DNA from: Clostridia bacterium
GTDB lineage: Bacteria; Bacillota_A; Clostridia; Oscillospirales; CAG-272
DNA length: 49,352 bases
Assembly: GCA_017453335.1 (NCBI GenBank)
Contig: JAFTKI010000096.1
Coordinates: 1 to 49,352 of the forward strand
Reading direction: 5' to 3'
A program made the position numbers and the translations under genes. Position 1 is the stretch's first letter. Every line of letters starts with the position of its first letter. The notes below the pieces were generated by a model. The model searched no databases and was not told the origin of the DNA. It worked only from the letters and a program-made list of their open reading frames with translations. Shown here in pieces: positions 16,599 through 24,211 of this stretch.

Positions 16599-17491
16599 AA
16601 ATGCTTGGAATGCTGATCAAACGAAATACAAAGCTCTTTTTCAAGGACAAGGGAATGTTTTTCACTGCGCTGATCACTCCCGTGATCCTCCTCGTGCTGT
16701 ACGCAACCTTTTTGGGGAATGTTTACCGCGACAGCTTTGTTTCGGCGATCCCCGCGTTTCTTCCGCTGAGCGAGGATGTGATTGAGGGCTGTGTCGGAGG
16801 GCAGTTGATCTCCTCTATACTGGCGGTTTCCTGCGTGACGGTGGCGTTTTGCTCCAATATGCTGATGGTGCAGGACCGCGCAAACGGAACGGTGATGGAT
16901 CTGGGTGTTTCTCCCGTAAAGGCAAGTACGCTGTCGCTGGGGTATTATTGTGCCAGCTTGATCTCCACGCTTATCATCTGCGTGGTGGCAATGGCGCTGT
17001 GCCTTGGATACGTGGCAATGATCGGATGGTATATGTCGGTGAGTGACGTACTGCTTTTGCTGTTGGATGTTGTGCTTTTGAGCCTGTTTGGAACGGCACT
17101 GTCCAGCGTATTGCACTTTTTCCTGTCCACGCAAGGGCAGATCTCGGCGGTGGGCTCGATCGTCAGCTCGTGCTACGGCTTTATCTGCGGCGCGTATATG
17201 CCGATCTCTCAATTCTCCGAGGGATTGCAGACCGTGATCTCTTTTTTGCCCGGGACCTACGGTACCGCATTGGTGCGCAATCACGCCATGCGCGGTGTAT
17301 TTGCCGAAATGGAAAGCTTGGGATTGCCGAGTGACGTGATTGAGGTGATGAAGGATGGCATCGATTGCAATCTTTATTTCTTTGACCACAAGGTGGAGCT
17401 TGGTGCTATGTACGCGATTCTGATCGCCTCGATCCTGCTGTTGGTCGGCGCATATATCCTGATGAACTACCTGCGGGCAAGAAAGAGATGA
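16595..17491 (+). CDS. ABC-2 type transporter permease
   Basis: This 298-aa membrane protein has about six membrane helices. It begins with a cytoplasmic segment (LIKRNTKLFFKDKGMFF) and a first helix LITPVILLVLYATFLGNVY, typical of ABC-2 permeases. The region AVGSIVSSCYGFICGAYMPISQFSEGLQ is the conserved ABC-2 signature area. It pairs with the ATPase encoded upstream, with a 4-bp ATGA overlap. Confidence 0.92.
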   Translation: MKMLGMLIKRNTKLFFKDKGMFFTALITPVILLVLYATFLGNVYRDSFVSAIPAFLPLSEDVIEGCVGGQLISSILAVSCVTVAFCSNMLMVQDRANGTVMDLGVSPVKASTLSLGYYCASLISTLIICVVAMALCLGYVAMIGWYMSVSDVLLLLLDVVLLSLFGTALSSVLHFFLSTQGQISAVGSIVSSCYGFICGAYMPISQFSEGLQTVISFLPGTYGTALVRNHAMRGVFAEMESLGLPSDVIEVMKDGIDCNLYFFDHKVELGAMYAILIASILLLVGAYILMNYLRARKR

Positions 17492-17501
17492 TACTTTGAG
17501 T

Positions 17502-17731
17502 CTACACCTCATCCGTCACCTACGGTGACACCTTCTCCTCAAGGAGAAGGCTTCCAAAAAAATTGCTTAAATCGGTTAAAGTGTAGTATTTTTGTGCTTT
17601 CAAGTTTTATAGAAACCACAAATAGCAAGGATAAATATTTGCAAAGCGAGGATATCTGAGAGCCTTCTCCTTGAGGAGAAGGTGCCGAGGAACGAGGCGG
17701 ATGAGGTGTAGCCGTCGAGAGACGGCGTTGC
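17502..17731. repeat. Inverted-repeat element, 51-bp arms (copy A)
   Basis: Two 51-bp arms (17502-17552 and 17661-17711) face each other around about 108 bp of AT-rich DNA. They share CTACACCTCATCCG at the outside and CACCTTCTCCTCAAGGAG further in; about 13 bp in the middle differ. The right arm is followed by a small CCGTC-GAGA-GACGG hairpin. A rearranged relative lies at 30641-30765. It has no coding capacity and looks like a MITE-type or hairpin intergenic repeat. It fills the gap between the ABC-2 gene and the LRR gene. Confidence 0.8.
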
Positions 17732-17756
17732 TTTCAAAAGTATTATATAATTGAAA

Positions 17757-17782
17757 AATGGCTCCGCAATTGCGGAGCCATT
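17757..17782 (-). terminator. Terminator of LRR protein gene
   Basis: A perfect 26-bp palindrome AATGGCTCCGCAATTGCGGA... is followed on the minus strand by TTTTTC. Confidence 0.8.
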
Positions 17783-17800
17783 CATATTTTCAAACAGATA

Positions 17801-19498
17801 TTATGCCTTATACCAATACAAATTGTACTTATTATATTTGAAATTCGCCACAGTAGGCGTTGTCAGTGTTCCGCCCGTATATGACGAACGACTGGTAGAA
17901 TACCAGCTACCGCCAATCGATATGCTTGATAATCCCGATTCGTAAAACACCATGCAACCAATGCGCGTTACACTTGCAGGAATCGTAATTTGTTTAAAGC
18001 CGCATCTTTGGAACGCATAATCGCCGATGCTTGTCAGTTGGCTGTTCTCACCAAAAGAGATGCTTTTCAGGTTACTGCAAGAATCGAAAGCATGGGAGCC
18101 AATGCTTGTAACGCTGTCGGGGATTGTGATGCTTGTCAGGTTATCGCATGAATTGAAAGCATAGGAGCCAATGCCGGTCACGCTGCTGGGAATTGTGGTA
18201 CTTGTTAGGTTATCGCAACCGTTGAACGCATATCGATAAATCTCATAGCGACCGTAGTAGGTACTCGGCAAAGTTAATTCCGTATCCGTTCCTACATATC
18301 CGAGCAAATAGTTTACTCCGTTATAGGTATAGAAAAGATAATCGTTTTGATTGACTATTTTTGTGGTTCCGGTATGTACTTCCTTTGCATTATGAGCAAC
18401 ATAACCATTGTCTAATGATCCTACCGTAATGGACAGGTCCGAGTGATTGATTACTTCTACAAGTTTGTAGCAACCGTCGAATGCAAAATTGCCGATGCTT
18501 GTCACACTGTCGGGAATTGTGATACTGGTAAGGTTAGAACGAGCACGGAATGCCTGATAGCCGATTCCTGTAACTGTCCACCCTTCGGGAGAAACGGGCG
18601 GGATATTGATCACACTATCCGTACAAGTTCCTATACCGCTGACATAGCAGGTTTCGTCACCGTTGGAGGTGAATTCCAAGCCTGTGCTGTAAACGATAGG
18701 TTCTTGATAATCTTTATCTTTATAATTTGCAGTATAGGTTTCTGCCTTCGTTACGTCCACGGTGATCGTTGCCTCTGTGGAAACACCTTCGCCTGCGCTG
18801 TTCGTCCAATGAGAGAAAACGTAACCCTCCTCGGGTGCGTTTGCCGTCAGGGTGACCGTGGTGTTTTCTTTATACCATCCCAACGCGAATCCGTCGGGCA
18901 GAGTACCGCCTGTCACCTTGATCTGATGGATCGTATCGGTGGCAAGAAGATCGGTGTTGTAATCAAAATAGGTTTGTGCCGCCGCGCCGTAAGCAAGCAT
19001 GGAATCCAGCAGGGTGCAAAGCTCGGTGTCGGGATTTGTTGCGTTCTTTTTCAGATACGCGTACATGGCAATGCTGAATTTTGCGGGGGCGCTGTAGGCT
19101 TCCACGCCGTTTTCGTTGATGTATGCGCAAACGTAGACCATCTTGGTCATATCCTTTGCCGCAAGATCGGTGTACTTGAACACCTCGTAGCCTGTGCCGC
19201 TTTCGGTTCCAACGGAGGAAAGAGTAAGGTCTTCGGTGCCTTTTTTGTATTCGGCGGGAGCCTCATCCCAAGCAAGCAGTTGAATGCTTGCAGGATCGCT
19301 GACATTTTCATTCGCCACCTTAAAATTCATAAAAACCGCGTTTTCCAAGGAAAGGTTGAAGGTTTTGATCGTAAGGGTGGGGGATGGTGCATTTTGCTCG
19401 GTGCTTTCCTGTGCAAAGCCGATCAGCGTGACCGATCCCAATACCGCCAGTGCGGCAAGCACAACAAGACACCATTTCAAAAGGTTGTTCTGTTTCAT
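17801..19498 (-). CDS. Secreted BspA-like leucine-rich repeat protein
   Basis: This 565-aa protein has a signal peptide (hydrophobic core about residues 9-28, cleavage near GFAQE). Residues about 40-180 form a domain often found in clostridial surface proteins (MVYVCAYINENGVEAYSAPAK). Residues about 188-262 look like a bacterial repeat domain with a GYVFSHW core. From about 275 to 540 there are LRR_5 (BspA/TpLRR) repeats such as LTSITIPDSVTSIGNFAFDGC. No LPxTG, S-layer or choline-binding anchor is visible, so it may be released or bound non-covalently. It is the second gene after a 34-aa peptide gene, behind a promoter with two operator-like palindromes and facing an XRE regulator. Confidence 0.88.
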   Translation of the reverse strand: MKQNNLLKWCLVVLAALAVLGSVTLIGFAQESTEQNAPSPTLTIKTFNLSLENAVFMNFKVANENVSDPASIQLLAWDEAPAEYKKGTEDLTLSSVGTESGTGYEVFKYTDLAAKDMTKMVYVCAYINENGVEAYSAPAKFSIAMYAYLKKNATNPDTELCTLLDSMLAYGAAAQTYFDYNTDLLATDTIHQIKVTGGTLPDGFALGWYKENTTVTLTANAPEEGYVFSHWTNSAGEGVSTEATITVDVTKAETYTANYKDKDYQEPIVYSTGLEFTSNGDETCYVSGIGTCTDSVINIPPVSPEGWTVTGIGYQAFRARSNLTSITIPDSVTSIGNFAFDGCYKLVEVINHSDLSITVGSLDNGYVAHNAKEVHTGTTKIVNQNDYLFYTYNGVNYLLGYVGTDTELTLPSTYYGRYEIYRYAFNGCDNLTSTTIPSSVTGIGSYAFNSCDNLTSITIPDSVTSIGSHAFDSCSNLKSISFGENSQLTSIGDYAFQRCGFKQITIPASVTRIGCMVFYESGLSSISIGGSWYSTSRSSYTGGTLTTPTVANFKYNKYNLYWYKA

Positions 19499-19517
19499 GA
19501 CTTCTCCTTTTTTAGTG

Positions 19518-19622
19518 TTAAAATGGGTTTTCTTCGTCGGGAAGCTCGTTGGACGTTCTGATCACGTCCTCAACAGTCTGCAGGATGAGTTGAATGGTGG
19601 GTTCGGAATAGATTTTTTTCAT
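19518..19622 (-). CDS. 34-aa peptide upstream of LRR protein
   Basis: A short open frame (MKKIYSEPTIQLILQTVEDV..., ending in NELPDEENPF) is preceded by AAGGAGGATACC, a strong RBS at good spacing. It ends 19 bp before the LRR start codon and lies on the transcript from the promoter at 19701-19729. The beginning MKKxYxxPTI and the central EDVIxTS resemble short peptides often seen next to surface protein genes in gut Clostridia (from memory, not searched). It has no signal peptide or membrane segment. Its function is unknown; it may be a leader peptide, a signal or a chaperone-like partner. Confidence 0.7.
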   Translation of the reverse strand: MKKIYSEPTIQLILQTVEDVIRTSNELPDEENPF

Positions 19623-19678
19623 GGTATCCTCCTTCATTGAAAAAAATATTTTTTGTTCCTTTTTTTGTCTTTTTAAAA

Positions 19679-19721
19679 TGTTACAATTTGTAACATTAAC
19701 ATTGTAACATTTTGTTACAAT
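19679..19721. promoter_or_regulatory. Paired operator palindromes
   Basis: Two perfect inverted repeats are built from the half-site TGTTACAA: an 8-1-8 repeat at 19679-19695 and a 9-3-9 repeat at 19701-19721. The second covers the -10 box and part of the spacer of the peptide/LRR promoter, and the first covers the region of its transcription start. The adjacent XRE protein is the obvious candidate to bind them. Confidence 0.8.
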
Positions 19722-19729
19722 AAAGTCAA
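19701..19729 (-). promoter_or_regulatory. Promoter of peptide/LRR operon
   Basis: On the minus strand TTGACT (19724-19729), a 17-base spacer and TACAAT (19701-19706). Confidence 0.75.
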
Positions 19730-19761
19730 GAGGTTTTGAAAAAAACGGAGGATTTTATTGT

Positions 19762-19983
19762 ATGAAAGAGATGTCTGGGCTTTTGGGACTCAGGATCATA
19801 CGGCGGCAAAAGAATTTGAATCAGCTAAAGGTCGCGCTTGATCTGAACATCAGCCGCGAGGCTCTTTCTCATTATGAAAACGGAAAAAGAAGCCCCGATT
19901 TGCAAATGCTCCGCAGACTGTCCGAATATTTCAACGTTTCCATCGATTTTTTGATCAACGGACGGGAATTTGAGAAAAAATAG
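19762..19983 (+). CDS. XRE family helix-turn-helix regulator
   Basis: This 73-aa protein is almost only a helix-turn-helix of the Cro/C1 type (residues about 6-60): LRIIRRQKNLNQLKVALDLN for the first helices, ISREALSHYENGKRSPD for the recognition helix and turn, then RRLSEYFNVSIDFLI. The RBS GGAGG is nine bases before the ATG. It is divergent from the peptide/LRR operon, and two palindromes lie between them, so it probably represses that operon and perhaps itself. There is no ligand domain; the signal might be the peptide or a partner protein, which is speculation. Confidence 0.9.
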   Translation: MKEMSGLLGLRIIRRQKNLNQLKVALDLNISREALSHYENGKRSPDLQMLRRLSEYFNVSIDFLINGREFEKK

Positions 19984-20000
19984 AGTTTTACGTCAAACAG

Positions 20001-20034
20001 AAAAAAGGAACCAACTGCGGTTGGTTCCTTTTTT
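20001..20034. terminator. Bidirectional terminator (XRE gene / rnpB)
   Basis: AAAAAAGGAACCAAC, a TGCG loop and GTTGGTTCCTTTTTT. It ends the XRE transcript on one strand and the RNase P RNA on the other. Confidence 0.9.
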
Positions 20035-20037
20035 GAT

Positions 20038-20388
20038 GCAGTTTCGTCTGTAAGCCGGGTTCTGTCGAGGGCGGTCATCAATCTTCGCGCCACGTCACCG
20101 TGACGCTTCAGGATCTCTCCTGTGCCACCTCGGAAGATATGCCGGACAAGCCTTCCATGAGGTGTTGCTTCGGATAGGGTTTACAGCGGACCTATGTTAC
20201 CATAGGAACTGGTGAGCTCTTACCTCGCCTTTCCATCCTTACCGCATGCGCGGCGGTTTCTTTCTGTTGCACTTTCCCGACGGTTACCCGTGGCTGACGT
20301 TATCAGCTATCCTGTCCTGTGAAGCCCGGACTTTCCTCACGGTAATACCTTACGGCACCATACCGCGCGATCGCCCGACGAAGCTGTA
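20038..20388 (-). ncRNA. rnpB: RNase P RNA, bacterial type
   Basis: On the minus strand the conserved 5' block GAGGAAAGTCCGGGCT and the 3' block ACAGAACCCGGCTTAC are both present. The ends AGCTTCGTC and GACGAAACT pair to form helix P1 with one mismatch. The length of about 351 nt fits. A consensus promoter is positioned to start transcription at the P1 5' end, and a terminator follows directly. It is the catalytic RNA that trims tRNA 5' leaders. Exact ends are estimated from P1 and the promoter. Confidence 0.95.
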
Positions 20389-20394
20389 TTTCAT

Positions 20395-20423
20395 ATTATA
20401 CCCGATAAAGTTGATTTTGTCAA
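20395..20423 (-). promoter_or_regulatory. Promoter of rnpB
   Basis: On the minus strand TTGACA (20418-20423), a 17-base spacer and TATAAT (20395-20400): a full consensus promoter. It overlaps nothing but the last coding bases of nothing; it sits between rnpB and the stop of the upstream gene. Confidence 0.9.
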
Positions 20424-20429
20424 GCAATT

Positions 20430-22370
20430 TTAACGCTTGACCTCAAAAGCCGCAAAGCCGTAAGGCGGAATATCGGACAGCGTAACCGTATCTCCCTGCA
20501 ATTCTCCCGTGCAGTTGACAAAGCGGATCGAGGAATAGGAGTGGTCGAGCGTGATTGTGGGTTCGATGATATCGTCAAGATGCACGTTGCAAAGAGCCAC
20601 CGACATCGAGCCGTCTTCGTCCTTGGAGGTGAGCAGATAGAGGTTGGGGTTTTTAGGGCAAACGGCAGGAAGCTTGCATTTCCCGATCCATTCGATCGCG
20701 CGGATGAGATCTGCCTGGCGGTAATAGCTGTTGAAATAGTTTCGGCTTGGATTTTTGACGGTTAAGACGCTGAGAGAATTTTCGTGCGATGCATAATAAT
20801 CAAACGCGAGCACAAAGAAACGCATACCGTCCGCATTTTCGTAAAGGTAGGAGGCGGGGGTGTTATCCGGTTGAAAACGGCTGAGAACGGTTGCACGTTC
20901 ACAACATTCGACCTTTCTCGTTGCAATATTCGAGAAGCCCGAGATGCTATCCTTTGCGTCAACGAAGAACTCGGTATTGTATGTCTTCTTTTCCTCTTTT
21001 AAAAGTCCTGTGTCAATGCCGCGCTTTTGGAGAATGAGTGCAGCCTCAACGTCAAGAATCGCGCCGTGGCAAAGATCCTCATTGGTAACGTCTTCCGCAT
21101 TCACGCCCAACACAAGTGCGGGATAATTACCTCTTTCATATGCGGTTGGAATAGAGTTTTGCGCCAGCAGATATTGTGAAGGGCTGGATGCCGCACGGTG
21201 CAGATCGGTGAACAGTCCGTCTGGCAACGTTTTTGGGAGTTCCCAACGCTTGAATTTGTGCATTGAACTGCACACGTGAACACCGACGGGGCTTTTGTTT
21301 ACAAACAGTGCTTGAATCCTGTCACGCAGCGGTTGATTGTGCAGAAAACGATGCATATAACCGTCTTCATATTCGGGCTCATGGGAATAATCCAGCACGT
21401 AATGTAACATTCCCCCTGCCGTACCGTCTGCAAGCAACGCCATGTCAAACAGCTCCAGAGGCTTGGACGGGATGTTATAGCGCGGACGGGGAAATGTATC
21501 GCCCTCGGAAAACAGTTCTATTGTTTCCTCCTTACACCATGCGTACTGTTGACGCGCGTATTCGATGATCAGGATGACATCGTTGTTCCAGTAAGGGGCA
21601 CCCGAAATACGGTAAAAGGGCGCGGTATCACCCGCAAAGGCCTTGGCAAGTGTCGGCAGGTCGGTGCCGCACAGATCCCACGTTTCATGCGTGGCACAGG
21701 AACCAAGGCGGATCGTTGGATCAACCTCGTTCAACGAGGCGCGAAGCTCACGCGCAAAATGCAAAAGAGATTCGCCCATCAGATCAAGGTATGCGGTACG
21801 GTATTTATTTTCTCCGCCGCACAGGATAAGCTCTTCCAGCTTTTCTCTCGGTACCGTCTCTCCGATACGCTCATAGTATTTTGCAAGGTGGTGCTTGCAA
21901 AAGCAACCGAAATGGTAATGACGCACGCGGAGATTGATGCGGAAATCATCGTCCAGCATGATCAGATCCGGCTTCAGTGCGGCGATCAATTTGATCGCTT
22001 CCTTGTAGTCGTGCATAAGGATTGGGTCCAGCGGACACAGTGCGTGCCCGGCGCGATCGCCGCGAATGCCTTCAATGGGGGTATAGGCGTTGATTGCGCT
22101 CTGCTCGATGCTTTTATCATGGCTCAACGCACCTCCGTGTCCGAGGGCGCTGATCCATACACCAACCTCCAGTCCATTCTCCTGAAAATAGGAGATTGCC
22201 CGAGCAATACGGTCGGGATCGGTTTTCAGAAGTGAGAAACTCGTATATACGGGATCAATTCCACAAATGAACACGCGCTCGGCACGGCACTTTTTGAATT
22301 TTTCCAAATAAATCGGCAGGGTACGCTCGTTGACGGTGTTCATCGCAATCGGTACGGAAATTTTATACAT
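20430..22370 (-). CDS. Uncharacterised protein, probable TIM-barrel glycoside hydrolase
   Basis: I do not recognise a named family for this 646-aa cytoplasmic protein. It has no signal peptide. The first 330 residues look like a TIM barrel: RVFICGIDPVY, GLEVGVWISALGHGG, LKPDLIMLDDDFRI followed by HFGCFCKHHLAKYYE, RLGSCATHETWD and ELFSEGDTFPRPRY. The DDDF and EGD segments could carry acidic catalytic residues. The C-terminal part ends in a beta-rich domain (GELQGDTVTLSDIPPYGFAAFEV) as in many glycosidases. It starts 34 bp after an AraC gene on the same strand, so both are probably co-transcribed and divergent from the PIG-L/Gfo/epimerase operon. Intracellular sugar processing is inferred from this context. 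Confidence 0.8.
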   Translation of the reverse strand: MYKISVPIAMNTVNERTLPIYLEKFKKCRAERVFICGIDPVYTSFSLLKTDPDRIARAISYFQENGLEVGVWISALGHGGALSHDKSIEQSAINAYTPIEGIRGDRAGHALCPLDPILMHDYKEAIKLIAALKPDLIMLDDDFRINLRVRHYHFGCFCKHHLAKYYERIGETVPREKLEELILCGGENKYRTAYLDLMGESLLHFARELRASLNEVDPTIRLGSCATHETWDLCGTDLPTLAKAFAGDTAPFYRISGAPYWNNDVILIIEYARQQYAWCKEETIELFSEGDTFPRPRYNIPSKPLELFDMALLADGTAGGMLHYVLDYSHEPEYEDGYMHRFLHNQPLRDRIQALFVNKSPVGVHVCSSMHKFKRWELPKTLPDGLFTDLHRAASSPSQYLLAQNSIPTAYERGNYPALVLGVNAEDVTNEDLCHGAILDVEAALILQKRGIDTGLLKEEKKTYNTEFFVDAKDSISGFSNIATRKVECCERATVLSRFQPDNTPASYLYENADGMRFFVLAFDYYASHENSLSVLTVKNPSRNYFNSYYRQADLIRAIEWIGKCKLPAVCPKNPNLYLLTSKDEDGSMSVALCNVHLDDIIEPTITLDHSYSSIRFVNCTGELQGDTVTLSDIPPYGFAAFEVKR

Positions 22371-22404
22371 GATAACGCTCCTTTCGATCGAGTCGTTTGT
22401 TTGA

Positions 22405-23214
22405 TTATGTAACGCCGGAGGGCGGGGTACCCATCAGCTTTTTATAGGTTCTTGAAAAGTAGGAAAGCGTTTCAAAGCCGTTCTCATATGCGGCTTGTGT
22501 CACGCTCATGCCGCGTTGAATACAAAGCTCGGCATTTTTACAGCGCAGAGTGTTCAGATAAGTAAACAGCGTTTGGTTGGTGTATTTTTTGAATTCGCGC
22601 GAAAGATGAAATCTGCTGATGCCAACCGCTTTTGCAATGTCCTCCAGTGTGATCGGGGAGGCGTAGGAATCGTTGATGTACAGGATTGCTTTTTTTACGT
22701 ATTCGTCGGAGCGCGGCTGTGCGCCTTCCGATTTTGTAACGGCGGCACAGTGGTGCTCAAACAGGTCAATAAGCAAATTCAAGACCGCATGACGCGTTTT
22801 GGCGATCTGCAATTGGTTCTCGGAGTCGTTTTTTTGCAGATGTCCGATCATTTCCATATAGATCCTTTCGGTATTGCCGTCGCAAAAATGCTCCTCGAAA
22901 CGTGTATGTTCGGTATCAAGTCCGTTTTCTCTGCAAAAAGCATCATCCACGATCACGCAGAAATAATCGATCCCTTTTGCGCTGTAGATGCGGTGAACGG
23001 TTCCCGAATTCACGATCACGATATTGCCTGCGGTCAACGCGTATTCGGCAACTCCGCACCGAATGTGACCCTCACCTCCCGTGATGAAGAACACCTCGAT
23101 ATTTTTATGCCAGTTGGCAACCGTGTCGCGCAGTCCCTTTCCTGTACGCAGGAAAAAAGGACAGAGCTTATTTTGACGGATTCCGTAGTGATGCTCGTAT
23201 GTCGGTTGATTCAT
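22405..23214 (-). CDS. AraC family transcriptional regulator
   Basis: This 269-aa protein has a cupin sensor domain (GEGHIRCGVAEYALTAGNIV) and a C-terminal AraC double helix-turn-helix (ITLEDIAKAVGISRFHLSRE and AAYENGFETLSYFSRTYKK). The start at 23214 is chosen because GGGAGGAAGC lies directly before it; the longer frame has no RBS. It is the first gene of a minus-strand operon with the TIM-barrel protein and faces the PIG-L operon. Two direct repeats in the shared promoter region are probable binding sites. Confidence 0.92.
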   Translation of the reverse strand: MNQPTYEHHYGIRQNKLCPFFLRTGKGLRDTVANWHKNIEVFFITGGEGHIRCGVAEYALTAGNIVIVNSGTVHRIYSAKGIDYFCVIVDDAFCRENGLDTEHTRFEEHFCDGNTERIYMEMIGHLQKNDSENQLQIAKTRHAVLNLLIDLFEHHCAAVTKSEGAQPRSDEYVKKAILYINDSYASPITLEDIAKAVGISRFHLSREFKKYTNQTLFTYLNTLRCKNAELCIQRGMSVTQAAYENGFETLSYFSRTYKKLMGTPPSGVT

Positions 23215-23231
23215 GCTTCCTCCCAAAATAG

Positions 23232-23262
23232 CAATATAGTGCAAACGAAAGTCAATATAGTG
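23232..23262. promoter_or_regulatory. Direct repeats, probable AraC operator
   Basis: CAATATAGTG occurs twice (23232-23241 and 23253-23262), 21 bp apart, which is two helical turns. The second copy ends one base before the -35 box of the PIG-L promoter, the usual place for an AraC-type activator. Confidence 0.75.
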
Positions 23263-23263
23263 G

Positions 23264-23292
23264 TTGATATGAGCTTGATTTTAGTATACAAT
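23264..23292 (+). promoter_or_regulatory. Promoter of PIG-L/Gfo/epimerase operon
   Basis: TTGATA (23264-23269), a 17-base spacer and TACAAT (23287-23292). Its -10 box overlaps the -10 box of the opposing AraC promoter. Confidence 0.7.
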
Positions 23293-23311
23293 AAAGCCGA
23301 AGAAAAGTCAA
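23283..23311 (-). promoter_or_regulatory. Promoter of AraC/TIM-barrel operon
   Basis: On the minus strand TTGACT (23306-23311), a 17-base spacer and TATACT (23283-23288). It runs face to face with the PIG-L promoter. Confidence 0.75.
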
Positions 23312-23347
23312 GTTTGTGCAAGTAAAAAAATGAAAAAGGAGCAAAAA

Positions 23348-24196
23348 ATGCGAATTCTGGCTATTGGCGCGCATCAGGACGACAACGAATTCCGTTGCGG
23401 AGGGCTGGCGCACAAATATGTGAAGATGGGACATGAGGTACGTTTTCTTTCGCTGTGTAACGGATGCGGAGGACACCATATCATGACACCCGAGGAAACA
23501 ACGGCACGCCGCGCCAAGGAGTCTGCCGCTGTGGCGGACTATCTTGGAATCACTTATGACGTATGGGATATTGACGATTGCACCCTGATGCCCGATCTGG
23601 CAACCCGTGAGCGTTTGATCCGGTATATCCGCGCGTTTGCCCCCGATGTGATCCTTTCACACCGAACAAACGATTATCATGCAGACCATCGCGCGGCAGG
23701 ACAACTGGTACAGGATGCCTCCTATGTTCTGACCGTTCCGCACACCTGTCCCGACGTTCCCGCGATGAAGCGGATGCCCATTATTTTATACCACGAGGAC
23801 CGTTTCAAAAATCCCGAGTTTCGTGCCGATCTTGTGTTTGATATGGATGACGAAATCGATACGAAGCTGCATATCGCGCATCTAAATGAAAGTCAAGTGT
23901 ATGAATGGCTGCCCTACAACGACGGTTTTGACAACGTGCCTGTGGGAGAGCGTGCGCGCATGGAGTGGCTGAAGGGCATGAACGTGACCGCCGATACTAC
24001 TGATGAGGAGATTTTGGCGGCAGGTCGCGGCTATGCGATCCGCTTTGCAAAGGTTGCGGCAAAATTCCGCCGTGAGTTGATCGACCGCTACGGAGCCGAG
24101 CGCGGTTCTCGCGTCCGCTTTGCGGAGGCGTTTGAGTTGTGTGAATACGGCAGACAGCCCGATGAGCAAGAACTGAAAGAATTATTCTCGATATGA
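23348..24196 (+). CDS. PIG-L family deacetylase
   Basis: This 282-aa protein belongs to the zinc-dependent PIG-L/LmbE family, which removes N-acetyl groups from GlcNAc-type compounds. The metal motif is AHQDDNE (residues 8-14), a variant of AHPDDE with Gln in place of Pro, and the third ligand motif is HRTNDYHADHRAA with His111, Asp113 and His114. The start at 23348 is chosen because AAGGAG lies seven bases before it. It is the first gene of a four-gene operon with an oxidoreductase and two epimerases, so its substrate is probably an amino sugar derivative or an ester of the same glycoside. Confidence 0.9.
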   Translation: MRILAIGAHQDDNEFRCGGLAHKYVKMGHEVRFLSLCNGCGGHHIMTPEETTARRAKESAAVADYLGITYDVWDIDDCTLMPDLATRERLIRYIRAFAPDVILSHRTNDYHADHRAAGQLVQDASYVLTVPHTCPDVPAMKRMPIILYHEDRFKNPEFRADLVFDMDDEIDTKLHIAHLNESQVYEWLPYNDGFDNVPVGERARMEWLKGMNVTADTTDEEILAAGRGYAIRFAKVAAKFRRELIDRYGAERGSRVRFAEAFELCEYGRQPDEQELKELFSI

Positions 24197-24211
24197 AAAG
24201 GAGAGCCTGAA

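Noticed and set aside
16517..17512. A 331-codon minus-strand open frame
   Set aside because: It is antisense to the ABC-2 permease gene and rich in His, Gln and Arg; the sense frame has clear motifs and coupling.
20038..20388. A short plus-strand open frame overlapping this region, as a protein gene
   Set aside because: The region is explained fully by RNase P RNA on the minus strand.
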